Assembly (NCBI GenBank): GCA_023436825.1
Contig: JAEZHS010000435.1
Location: 1 to 7,457 of the forward strand
DNA from: Pseudomonadota bacterium
GTDB lineage: Bacteria > Pseudomonadota > Alphaproteobacteria > Reyranellales > Reyranellaceae
Reading direction: 5' to 3'
Length of the DNA: 7,457 nucleotides
The translations under genes were made by a program, and so were the position numbers. Of the stretch, positions 1-6,094 are shown in pieces; the first letter of the stretch is position 1; every line of letters starts with the position of its first letter. The notes under the pieces are model-generated. The model saw nothing but the letters and a program-made list of their open reading frames with translations, made no database searches and was not told the DNA's origin.

Positions 1-2
1 TT

Positions 3-48
3 CCCATCCTCCGTGAGGCCGCGCTTCGGGCGGCTCCTCAGGATGAGG
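3..48. repeat. REP-like imperfect palindrome
   Basis: Read on the minus strand this begins CCTCATCCTGAGGAG and ends in GGAGGATGGG. The centre GCCGC-GCTTCGG-GCGGC can form a hairpin, and outer arms ATCCT (7-11 region) and AGGAT (40-44) pair around it with mismatches. This resembles the short intergenic palindromes built on CCTCATCCTGAGGAGC that are abundant in many alphaproteobacterial genomes. Only one copy is visible here, so repetitiveness is inferred from that resemblance. It lies about 120 bases upstream of the monooxygenase gene and could be the tail of a transcription unit to the left of the window. Confidence 0.5.
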
Positions 49-157
49 TCGTCCGTGAATCAGCGTCCAATGAAAGCGGGTGCTAGTCTGCCGTTGGCGA
101 CGGAAGATGGGCGCCCGGCCCGTCGGAAATCGATCGGTGCCGCGTTTGTCGCGGAGC

Positions 158-163
158 AGGAGA
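158..163 (+). promoter_or_regulatory. Shine-Dalgarno site for the flavin monooxygenase
   Basis: AGGAGA lies 6 bases before the ATG at 170. It decides the start: the same frame stays open upstream to an ATG at 80, but the extra 30 residues are arginine-rich, have no family counterpart, and their ATG has no comparable site. Confidence 0.7.
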
Positions 164-169
164 CACACT

Positions 170-1303
170 ATGCCGGCCGTCCATCCGCAGGTGCAGAAGG
201 CGCGCGATCTCATGCCCCTGGTCGCCGCGGCCTCGGACGAAAACGACGAAATCCGGCAGCTGACCGGGCCAGTCGTCCAGGCACTGATCGACGGCGGGTT
301 CTTTACCATGCTGAAGACGAAATCCATGGGCGGAATGGAGCTGAAGCCCTCGATCTTCGCCCAGGTGACCGAGGCGCTCGCCATGGCGGACGGATCCACC
401 GGGTGGGTGGTGTGTCAAAGCAACGGCTGCTCGACCACGAGCGCCTATCTCCGGCCGGATGTTGCCCGGAAGATTTTTGGCCGGCCGGACGGGATCGTCG
501 CCTGGGGACCTCCCGGTTCGCCATACGAGGCCACGCCGGTGGAAGGCGGCTACCGCATCACTGGAAAATGGCGCTTCATGAGCGGCAGCCAGAACGCCAC
601 CTGGCTGGGCGCGCATCTGCGGGTGGCGGGCACCAGGGAAACGAAGACCTTCCTGTATCCCAAGTCGAGCGCCACCTTCCACGACATCTGGCACACGCTG
701 GGCCTGCGCGGCACGGCCAGCAACGAGTACTCCGTCGACAATCTGTTCATTCCGCACGAGCGCGCCATCTATCGCGACGATGCGCGCGACCGCCGGAGCG
801 ACAGCCCGCTTTACCGCTTCACCAGTACCCAGCTCTATTCGATCGGGTTCGGTGGCGTCGCGCTTGGCATAGCCCGCGGCACGATGGACGCGTTCTTGGG
901 GTTGCCGCGGGAAAAGGTTCGCGGCGGCGCGGGCAAGCCGATGGTGGAGAACAACGTCGTCCAGAGCCACGTGGCGCAGTGCGAGGCCAAGTGGCGGTCC
1001 GCGCGTTATTTCCTGCACGCCGCGGCGGACGAAGCGTTCGAGACGATCGAGGAACGCGGCGAGATGGACCTCGATCAACGGACCCGCCTGCGCCTCGCCT
1101 CCACCTGGGCCATTCAGTCGTCGCGGGAGATCGTCAACACGCTGTTCCACCACTGCGGATCGTGGGCGGTGTTCGAGGAAAATCCGTTCGAACGCCGTCT
1201 GCGCGACATCGACACGGTCGCGCAACAGGGCCAGGGGCGCATCCTGCACTACGAGACGGTCGGCCAGGTCATGCTCGGCGTGGCGCCGGAGAATGTTTTC
1301 TAG
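170..1303 (+). CDS. Acyl-CoA-dehydrogenase-fold flavin-dependent monooxygenase (HsaA-like oxygenase component)
   Basis: This 377-residue protein fits the roughly 380-400 residues of the oxygenase components of two-component flavin monooxygenases such as HsaA and the C2 p-hydroxyphenylacetate hydroxylase. These enzymes use reduced FMN/FAD from a separate reductase to hydroxylate aromatic or polycyclic substrates in the cytoplasm. An N-terminal helical domain covers about residues 1-108. The middle beta domain carries GGYRITGKWRFMSGSQNATW (126-145) and HTLGLRGTASNEYSVDNLFIP (about 175-195), both family signatures. The C-terminal helical domain (about 225-377) matches the Acyl-CoA_dh_2 type and ends with RDIDTVAQQGQ followed by HYETVGQVMLG. 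In HsaA-like enzymes the position after RDxxxxxQ is usually histidine; here it appears to be Gln353. No reductase gene is in view, so the partner and substrate are unknown. A true acyl-CoA dehydrogenase is less likely because the middle-domain signatures are of the monooxygenase type. Confidence 0.85.
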   Translation: MPAVHPQVQKARDLMPLVAAASDENDEIRQLTGPVVQALIDGGFFTMLKTKSMGGMELKPSIFAQVTEALAMADGSTGWVVCQSNGCSTTSAYLRPDVARKIFGRPDGIVAWGPPGSPYEATPVEGGYRITGKWRFMSGSQNATWLGAHLRVAGTRETKTFLYPKSSATFHDIWHTLGLRGTASNEYSVDNLFIPHERAIYRDDARDRRSDSPLYRFTSTQLYSIGFGGVALGIARGTMDAFLGLPREKVRGGAGKPMVENNVVQSHVAQCEAKWRSARYFLHAAADEAFETIEERGEMDLDQRTRLRLASTWAIQSSREIVNTLFHHCGSWAVFEENPFERRLRDIDTVAQQGQGRILHYETVGQVMLGVAPENVF

Positions 1304-1332
1304 GGTTGGATCGGGATTAGCGGGCAAACGCG

Positions 1333-1608
1333 ACGGAAACATCCGGCTTCCAGAATGCGGACCGTTACGAGCAACTCATGGGTCGCTGGAGCCGGAGTCC
1401 TGCGTCGCGGCAGCCCGCTCGCGAACACCGATCCATGCTTCACGAGGTTCTGAAAGAGCACCTGCGCCGCGCATATGTCGCCAATCGTCCCGACGGCCCT
1501 CGTTCCATGGTTGCCGTTGCCTGGGCCTGTCGTGGCACGGTGCCGGGCCGAGAGAAAGGGGAGGCAGCAAATTGGCTGCCGCGGGCCACGACACGCTTCG
1601 CCTTGTGA
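1333..1608 (+). pseudogene. Core-deleted class I SAM-dependent methyltransferase relic
   Basis: One open frame (open from 1321, TGA at 1606-1608) contains two pieces that belong to opposite ends of the same family. FQNADRYEQLMGRWSR (1348-1395) is the N-terminal tag of UbiE-like methyltransferases that start with a YxxxMGRWSR segment. LKEHLRRAY (1450-1476) followed by PDGPRSMVAVAWACRGTVP (1489-1545) is their usual C-terminal tail. The Rossmann core, with the VLDVGCGTG SAM-binding loop that should lie between them, is absent; only about 14 low-similarity codons (1396-1437) join the two ends. A functional family member is roughly 260-280 residues, so about 190 residues are missing. The frame then runs about 20 codons past the expected end. 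There is no good ribosome site before the in-frame ATG at 1378. I infer an internal deletion followed by decay. The family recognition is from memory of the motifs, not a search. Confidence 0.65.
1528..1593. repeat. Compound inverted repeat in the methyltransferase relic
   Basis: A 9-base perfect inverted repeat, TGTCGTGGC (1528-1536) and GCCACGACA (1585-1593), encloses two smaller ones: GGCAC-G-GTGCC (1534-1544, overlapping the outer arm) and GGCAGC-N6-GCTGCC (1563-1580). An RNA copy could fold into a branched stem. No T-run follows, so it is not a classical intrinsic terminator. The left arm lies in the coding relic, so part of the symmetry may be chance in GC-rich DNA. Confidence 0.35.
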
Positions 1609-1619
1609 GAAAAATCACA
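1604..1619. promoter_or_regulatory. CRP-family-like operator (perfect TGTGA-N6-TCACA)
   Basis: TGTGAGAAAAATCACA has both conserved half-sites of the CRP/Vfr consensus with exactly the canonical 6-base spacer. It sits 163 bases upstream of the ATG of the unrecognised membrane protein and overlaps the stop codon of the methyltransferase relic. The A-rich spacer stands out from the GC-rich surroundings. Assignment to a CRP-family regulator is by consensus only; no promoter elements could be placed around it with confidence. Confidence 0.45.
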
Positions 1620-1782
1620 TAACGCCACCGTGCGGCGATCTACCAATGCCACTTTGCTGGTAAGTACGGACCCGGCGCGGCAACCCTCCCTTTCGGTCTC
1701 AGTTGCGCCCGCCTCCGGAGTCCACTCTTGAGTCGACCTCATACCGGTTAGCGCAAGGCCCCAATGCCAGTGGGAGGCAGCC

Positions 1783-2895
1783 ATGGCCGACACGTCGCTA
1801 GTCCGCAATTGGTTGAAGAGCGGTCCCGATAAGGGGCCGCCGTCCACATTGCGCCGGCTTTGCACCTCTCAGCATCTAGGCGATTTGCAATTGCTGGCGC
1901 TCATTTCGGCTGTGGTTTTCCTGGTGTCGAGCGTCTTTTTCGTCGCTCCGTTCGTTGTGGATGCCATCGGCGAAAGCCACAAGGACGACGTGCTCGCGGT
2001 CATATGCCCCGTCCAACCCGATGAAGGCGGGCAAGGCGTCCGCCCTCCCACCGCGGTTTACCTGTGTGCGGAGAAGAGAACCAAGTCGTCGTCTCCCTCA
2101 TGGCTTTCGTCGACGTTCTTCAACGCGATAGCGGGAGCCATTCTGGCCGCCGCCGCGGCGGCACTGAATTGGGCATATCAAACCGGTAGCCTGAGATTGG
2201 GCGCCGTTGACCTGTTCGGCTGCGAGATCAGTGCAATATGCAGGGTGTGCCTGATCGTCGACTTTGCGAAAACATCCGTCGCTGCTGCCAACGACATGTC
2301 TGTCCTGCCCGTCAAATTCACCAGCGAGGAACACTACACGCCGGTCTACGATGGAAATCTCTCCGACCTGAAGCCTTTGGACGTCACTGTCGTTACGCAC
2401 GTTACGCAGTTCTACACCTATCGAAAAACCATGATGGACTATCTGCGCCGTGTGGCGGTTACAGAGGACGCAGAGAAACGCGCGTCTTGCTGGCAGCAGA
2501 TGATCTACATGCAGTTTCTGATGTATGAGAGTGCACGGGAAGCGATTTTCCTGCTCATCGAGTTCGAGCCCAATCAGGCTGAGAGCCTCATAAATATTCT
2601 TTCTTCAGAGCTCGTTCTGTATCGCTACCTGCTCGAAATACATTCCGGAGACTACAGAACCAAGAGACTACGACTTCGCATTTGGGACTACGGCCGCATC
2701 GTGCCCTATTTGGTCTCCAGGGTGGACCAGTACGGTCAATTGCCTCGTTGGCAAAGGGCTCGAACCACTGCACAAGTCTTGATCGACAATTATGAAGAAC
2801 TGAGGAAAGTCCTGCCCGAAGAGCTTCCAGACGCTTCTCTCAGGAATGTCGCGGACTTTGAATGGAAGCCACCCATGGAAAGGTATGCAGGTTAG
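1783..2895 (+). CDS. Unrecognised protein with two predicted transmembrane segments
   Basis: I do not recognise this 370-residue protein. The ATG is supported by GGGAGG at 1772-1777, 5 bases upstream. A basic N-terminus (residues 1-34) precedes a strong hydrophobic segment (about 35-61, LQLLALISAVVFLVSSVFFV). A loop of about 50 residues follows, holding Cys75 and Cys95, then a second hydrophobic segment (about 113-132, rich in alanine). The positive-inside rule puts the N-terminus and the large C-terminal part in the cytoplasm and the loop in the periplasm, where the two cysteines could pair. After the second segment comes LFGCEISAICRVCLIVDFAK (144-163) with a C-x5-C-x2-C spacing. The remaining 200 residues look helical and soluble, rich in aromatic and charged residues (YTYRKTMMDYLRR, WQQMIYMQFLMYESAREAIF). 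Its DNA is poorer in G+C than its neighbours: bases 2581-2640 hold 25 G/C of 60 by my count, against 42 of 60 at 6901-6960. That suggests recent acquisition. It stands alone in its orientation, facing the haloperoxidase gene. Confidence 0.8.
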   Translation: MADTSLVRNWLKSGPDKGPPSTLRRLCTSQHLGDLQLLALISAVVFLVSSVFFVAPFVVDAIGESHKDDVLAVICPVQPDEGGQGVRPPTAVYLCAEKRTKSSSPSWLSSTFFNAIAGAILAAAAAALNWAYQTGSLRLGAVDLFGCEISAICRVCLIVDFAKTSVAAANDMSVLPVKFTSEEHYTPVYDGNLSDLKPLDVTVVTHVTQFYTYRKTMMDYLRRVAVTEDAEKRASCWQQMIYMQFLMYESAREAIFLLIEFEPNQAESLINILSSELVLYRYLLEIHSGDYRTKRLRLRIWDYGRIVPYLVSRVDQYGQLPRWQRARTTAQVLIDNYEELRKVLPEELPDASLRNVADFEWKPPMERYAG

Positions 2896-2949
2896 CGCTC
2901 CAGCGGCCTCGGGTTCGCCGAGAATTCGTCGGCGATCGGCGTGGAGCGC
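2895..2949 (+). terminator. Compound inverted repeat abutting a stop codon (possible terminator)
   Basis: GCGCTCCA (2895-2902, sharing the last base of the stop codon) is matched by TGGAGCGC (2942-2949). Inside are two mutually exclusive hairpins: CTCGG-GTTCG-CCGAG (2908-2922) and TCGCCGA-GAATTCG-TCGGCGA (2915-2935). The position directly after the membrane-protein gene, between convergent genes, suggests a transcript-end structure. There is no U-tract, so intrinsic termination is uncertain. The remaining bases 2950-3157 hold no gene I can support. Confidence 0.4.
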
Positions 2950-3157
2950 CCTGCCGGATCTCACCCCCTGCGTTTCCTGCTGCCGACCGCCCGGTCAAAG
3001 AAGCAACATGGCTACCCATCGCGGCGAGAACCGCCTCGATAGGGGCATCGCGCGTCATGGGCCCGTTCGTGACCCAGCGTCGCCAGAGCGGCGCGCCACC
3101 ACAAGCGGCAGCGCGCCTATGGGCAGCACTCGTTTACGCCGCGCCGGCCGCTGGCTC

Positions 3158-4525
3158 TCACCGTACCGCCAGCTTGTGAGGCTGCAAGAACAGGTCGAAT
3201 GCCCGGCGACCGATCTGGTCGCCCTGCTTGATCCCGTCCTGCACGGCCGAGCGGAAGTGGATTCCGGCATAGACCCGGGAATCCCCGTTCTCCTGAGCGG
3301 CCTGTGAGAAGCTGTTGAACGATCGTGTGACACCCGCGAATGGCGGCCCGCACTGCATCTTGAAGGTCACTTGATCGCTGCCGAAGAACCGGGCCAGCAC
3401 CGCAGCCGCGGCGCCTCCCGCGACACTGTGGGTGGATGGATAGTCCGGCAGCGGCGGCGTGTTCAGATACGATTCCCAGGTCGGGTCCGCTGCCGTTGCG
3501 TCGTTGCCGTCGGTCTCGCCCGCACGAATCGCCGTTACCGGGCGCCAGAAGTTGTAGTGATAGCGGGTGTCGGCGCCGGCGACATAGCCATCGGCGATGG
3601 TCGCGTTTACGAGGGCGAGCAACCGGGCAACGCCCCACGGGTCGACCCCACGCTCCGCCGCAACCTCCCGGGCGATGCGGCTCCAGCCTTGCGGGGAGCC
3701 CTCGTACCAGAACCGGGCGATTTCCGTCTGCTCGGCGGTCCGCTCGGTGCTGGACTTGCCGCCCAACTTCTTCACTTCGTTGTAGTCACGGGCGTACTCG
3801 GCGCTCGCCAAGGCGGGCGGTCCCGGCAAACGGAATTGCCAGGGCGTGGCCATGGTGAAGGGCGTCACATGCGCCCACTGTGGCAGCATTGCCGGCCAGT
3901 TGCCCGCAGCAAGGCTGGGATCCGCGATCGGCGGATTTGCCGGCGACGGATTGGGATGCGGCCGCCACCGTCCAGGCTCGGTGCCCGGCGCGTATTTGAT
4001 AGCCACGAGAGAACCATCGGCCTTGCGTGCGGCAATCATCGACGCGGCGGCACCCCGACCGACGACGATACCCGCCGCCTTGGCCGGCCCTTCGGGCAAT
4101 CTCGCGAGGGCCGCGACGTAGGCGGCCTCCACCTTCGGCAGTGCCTTGGCCCGCTGCTCCGGCGTGCCCCAATCCGGGATCACGGCGGCCAGCACGTCAC
4201 GGGCGGCGGTGGCAACGGCCGCACCGGCATCGGCCGAACGGTCGATCGGGCCAAAGTACAGGTAAGGCTCGTAGCGCCGGTCGACGGCATTCAAGGCGTC
4301 GTGCATCGCGAGGTGCATCATCGCGATGGTCCTGCTGAGATGAATGGCGTTCTGGCCGCCAGTCTCGGCAGCGTCGATGCCGATCACGTTCCAGTCGGCA
4401 ACCTCGTTGGCAGCGGCAGCCCCACGTGGGGCGGCGAAGGCAAGCGCCACGGAAAGCGCAATGGCGGCGACAGCCGTCCTGGCCAGTCGTCGCCTGACTG
4501 TCTGAAAGCATGAGCTGAGTGTCAT
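3158..4525 (-). CDS. Exported vanadium-dependent haloperoxidase / PAP2-family protein
   Basis: This 455-residue protein has a typical signal peptide: basic VRRRLAR (10-16), a hydrophobic run to about 32, and an AAA-type cleavage region near 37-40, so it acts outside the cytoplasm. The C-terminal half carries the three active-site signatures of the vanadium haloperoxidase/acid phosphatase superfamily. They are RYHYNFWRPVTAIR (321-334, anion-binding Arg328), PDYPSTHS (360-367, Ser364 and catalytic His366) and SRVYAGIHFR (416-425, Arg417 and His423, the vanadate or phosphate ligand). The first motif is normally K-x6-RP; here the lysine position is Arg321. Family members oxidise halides with peroxide when vanadate is bound or hydrolyse phosphate esters. 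Sequence alone does not decide between these, and no biosynthetic genes adjoin. The start at 4525 is preferred over an in-frame ATG at 4603 because it gives a clean signal peptide and has a ribosome site. The gene is convergent with the membrane-protein gene. Confidence 0.88.
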   Translation of the reverse strand: MTLSSCFQTVRRRLARTAVAAIALSVALAFAAPRGAAAANEVADWNVIGIDAAETGGQNAIHLSRTIAMMHLAMHDALNAVDRRYEPYLYFGPIDRSADAGAAVATAARDVLAAVIPDWGTPEQRAKALPKVEAAYVAALARLPEGPAKAAGIVVGRGAAASMIAARKADGSLVAIKYAPGTEPGRWRPHPNPSPANPPIADPSLAAGNWPAMLPQWAHVTPFTMATPWQFRLPGPPALASAEYARDYNEVKKLGGKSSTERTAEQTEIARFWYEGSPQGWSRIAREVAAERGVDPWGVARLLALVNATIADGYVAGADTRYHYNFWRPVTAIRAGETDGNDATAADPTWESYLNTPPLPDYPSTHSVAGGAAAAVLARFFGSDQVTFKMQCGPPFAGVTRSFNSFSQAAQENGDSRVYAGIHFRSAVQDGIKQGDQIGRRAFDLFLQPHKLAVR

Positions 4526-4532
4526 GGCTGTG

Positions 4533-4540
4533 TCTCCACC
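4533..4540 (-). promoter_or_regulatory. Shine-Dalgarno site for the haloperoxidase-family gene
   Basis: On the minus strand GGTGGAGA lies 7 bases before the ATG at 4525. It fixes that start over the upstream in-frame ATG at 4603, which would place 26 residues, including several arginines, ahead of the signal peptide. Confidence 0.6.
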
Positions 4541-4690
4541 AAGGGGCCTGGCAGGGCACCGGCGAGCACACGCGCGATGAACCAGAGTCGCCGCGCCGTC
4601 CAAGCGCTGCGGATTATGCGCGCCGGGACCTCGCGCCGGTAGGGCCTCGCCAGCTTGTCACAAAGAAGGCGCGCGCCAGGGCAGGACGAG

Positions 4691-4904
4691 ATCGGGCAGG
4701 GGGTGATCACCGACGATGCCGCCAGGCGCCGACGTGGTCCTGTTCGGCCCCGCAACGATCATCGACCGGTCGACCTGCGACGACCCGCACCAGTATCCGT
4801 CGAGCATCGGGACGGTGATCGTCAACGGCACGGTGGTGATCGACGGTGGTGAGCACACCGGCGCCCTGCCGGGCCGGCTGCCCACCTCGCGCCGGGCGGC
4901 CTGA
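4691..4904 (+). pseudogene. C-terminal fragment of an N-acyl-D-amino-acid deacylase
   Basis: The frame from 4716 to the TGA at 4902-4904 encodes PPGADVVLFGPATIIDRST, then DDPHQYPSSIGTVIVNGTVV and IDGGEHTGALPGR. This is the conserved C-terminal segment of D-aminoacylases of the amidohydrolase superfamily, the small beta domain that closes the chain. Nothing of the zinc-binding barrel is present. An in-frame TGA at 4704-4706 closes the frame upstream. Another frame just before it reads IGQGVI (4691-4708), resembling the RGxI that normally precedes xPGAAADVV, so one frameshift near 4709-4716 may separate two remnants. The Asp usually found in VLFDPAT is Gly here. About 60 of the usual 480-500 residues survive. 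An apparently intact gene of the same family starts 1.5 kb downstream on the same strand. No ribosome site precedes the ATG at 4716, so I treat it as a relic. Confidence 0.75.
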
Positions 4905-5020
4905 GCCGATGTGTCCTTGCATCAACGGACCCATGCTGATGCTTTGATCCATCGCAACGACGACATTTCCTTTCCGTGCGACGAGTACCAGCCGACCATA
5001 CGCACGGGTCCATTCCGCCA

Positions 5021-6094
5021 ATGGCAGAGCTGCGCAACCAGGTTGTTCAAGTCAGGCGTTTCGGCGATCCTGACGGGCTCGAGGTGGTTGACGCTGCCCT
5101 GCCGACGGCCGGGCGGGGCGAGGTCCGGGTTCGCGTGCTCGCCTCGGGCGTCGAGTACACCGATGTGGTGATACGCCGCCACCTCTACCCACAAACCATG
5201 ATGCTGCGGCCGCCGTTCGTGATGGGCTACGATGTCGTGGGAGAAATAGATCAGCTCGGCGAAGGGGTGAGCGGCTTCCAGATCGGCGACCGCGTTGCCG
5301 ACATGACCGTGGTCGGGTCGAACGCTGCCTATCGCACGCTGCGAGCCGACCACCTGGTTCGCGTTCCGCCGGGCGTTGACATGGCGGAAGCGGCCGCACT
5401 CATTCTCAGCTGGACGACCGCATACCAGCTCCTTCACCGCACGGCTCGGGTCCGGCGAGGCCAGCGCGTGCTCGTACAGGGAGCCGCTGGCGCCGTGGGC
5501 CAGGCGCTGCTCACGCTCGGCAGGCGAACCGGTCTCGAGCTTTGGGGCACCGCGCGTGGCGAGCAGGCCGCGCTGGTCCGCGCGCTCGAGGCCACGCCGA
5601 TCGACTATCAACACAAAGACTTCTCGCGCGTCCTGCCGGGCGGGTTCGACGTCGTTTTCGACGGCGTCGGCGAAGATCGCTATCGCCGATCGTTCGCAGC
5701 GCTAAAAAGCGGCGGCTTGCTTTGTGCCTATGGCTACTCTGCAAACGTGCATGGGCAGAGTCGCCTGCCGATGCTCCTGGTGGGGATGGCGCGCGTGTAT
5801 CTCTGGCGGCGGCTGCGCAGCTGGCTGCCGGGAGGCAAGCGGCTGCGAATGTACTCGATCAATGCCATGCGGGCACGACATCCTGCCTGGTTTCGCGAGG
5901 ACCTGGAGAGGCTGTTTGCAATGCTTGCGACGCACACCATCCGTCCGCGCGTCGCTGAACGCATCTCCTTCAAGGAGGTTCCAGAGGCGCACCGCCGCCT
6001 CGAGGCCGGCGGTCTCGACGGGAAGCTTGTCCTGTGTCCGGACACCCCACCACCGCAAGACCCACCAAAAGCCCTGCCACTACGACATCCATGA
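5021..6094 (+). CDS. MDR-superfamily oxidoreductase, zinc-less quinone-oxidoreductase-like
   Basis: This 357-residue protein belongs to the medium-chain dehydrogenase/reductase superfamily. The N-terminal GroES-like domain (about 1-125) includes ASGVEYTDVVIRR (41-53) and GYDVVGEIDQLGEGVSGFQIGDRV (69-92). The Rossmann domain carries the NADP(H) loop VLVQGAAGAVGQALL (150-164) and VDVVFDGVG-like FDVVFDGVG (209-217). The C-terminal part ends in EVPEAHRRLEAGGLDGKLVL (319-338), closing the substrate domain. The only cysteines are at 235 and 339, so neither the catalytic nor the structural zinc site exists; this fits the quinone-oxidoreductase/VAT-1-like branch that reduces quinones or enones with NADPH. 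The substrate is unknown. A proline-rich tail (341-357) follows the family end. ATG 5021 is chosen because homology begins there; a GTG at 4976 in the same frame adds 15 unrelated residues, and neither has a strong ribosome site. It is 116 bases after the D-aminoacylase fragment. Confidence 0.85.
   Translation: MAELRNQVVQVRRFGDPDGLEVVDAALPTAGRGEVRVRVLASGVEYTDVVIRRHLYPQTMMLRPPFVMGYDVVGEIDQLGEGVSGFQIGDRVADMTVVGSNAAYRTLRADHLVRVPPGVDMAEAAALILSWTTAYQLLHRTARVRRGQRVLVQGAAGAVGQALLTLGRRTGLELWGTARGEQAALVRALEATPIDYQHKDFSRVLPGGFDVVFDGVGEDRYRRSFAALKSGGLLCAYGYSANVHGQSRLPMLLVGMARVYLWRRLRSWLPGGKRLRMYSINAMRARHPAWFREDLERLFAMLATHTIRPRVAERISFKEVPEAHRRLEAGGLDGKLVLCPDTPPPQDPPKALPLRHP

Noticed and set aside
13..1342. 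Long open frames on both strands overlapping the flavin monooxygenase (435 codons +, 419 codons -)
   Set aside because: Their translations are arginine/proline/glycine-rich with no family motifs, while the frame from 170 has clear conserved motifs and a ribosome site. They are GC-rich shadow frames.
1558..1568. GGGGAGGCAGC shared with the D-aminoacylase ribosome site (6439-6449), and 10 bases of it with the membrane-protein ribosome site (1772-1781)
   Set aside because: The common part is essentially a Shine-Dalgarno sequence; the copy at 1558 has no start codon after it and lies in the methyltransferase relic. A true repeat family cannot be argued from 11 bases.
2840..3058. Minus-strand 72-codon frame in the convergent gap (MTRDAPIEAVLAAMG...), possibly a gene remnant
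   Set aside because: The first 25 codons have plausible GC-rich third positions, but I recognise no family, no ribosome site is seen, and the tail overlaps the membrane-protein gene.
4300..4326. CATCGCGA/TCGCGATG inverted repeat
   Set aside because: It lies inside the conserved coding region of the haloperoxidase-like gene and is explained by codon choice.
3371..4513. 380-codon plus-strand frame opposite the haloperoxidase-like gene
   Set aside because: It is antisense to a gene with signal peptide and three active-site motifs and shows no domain of its own.
4919..4948. Small nested inverted repeats GCATCA/TGATGC and ATCAA/TTGAT upstream of the MDR gene
   Set aside because: The arms are only 5-6 bases and not concentric; this is too weak to call an operator.
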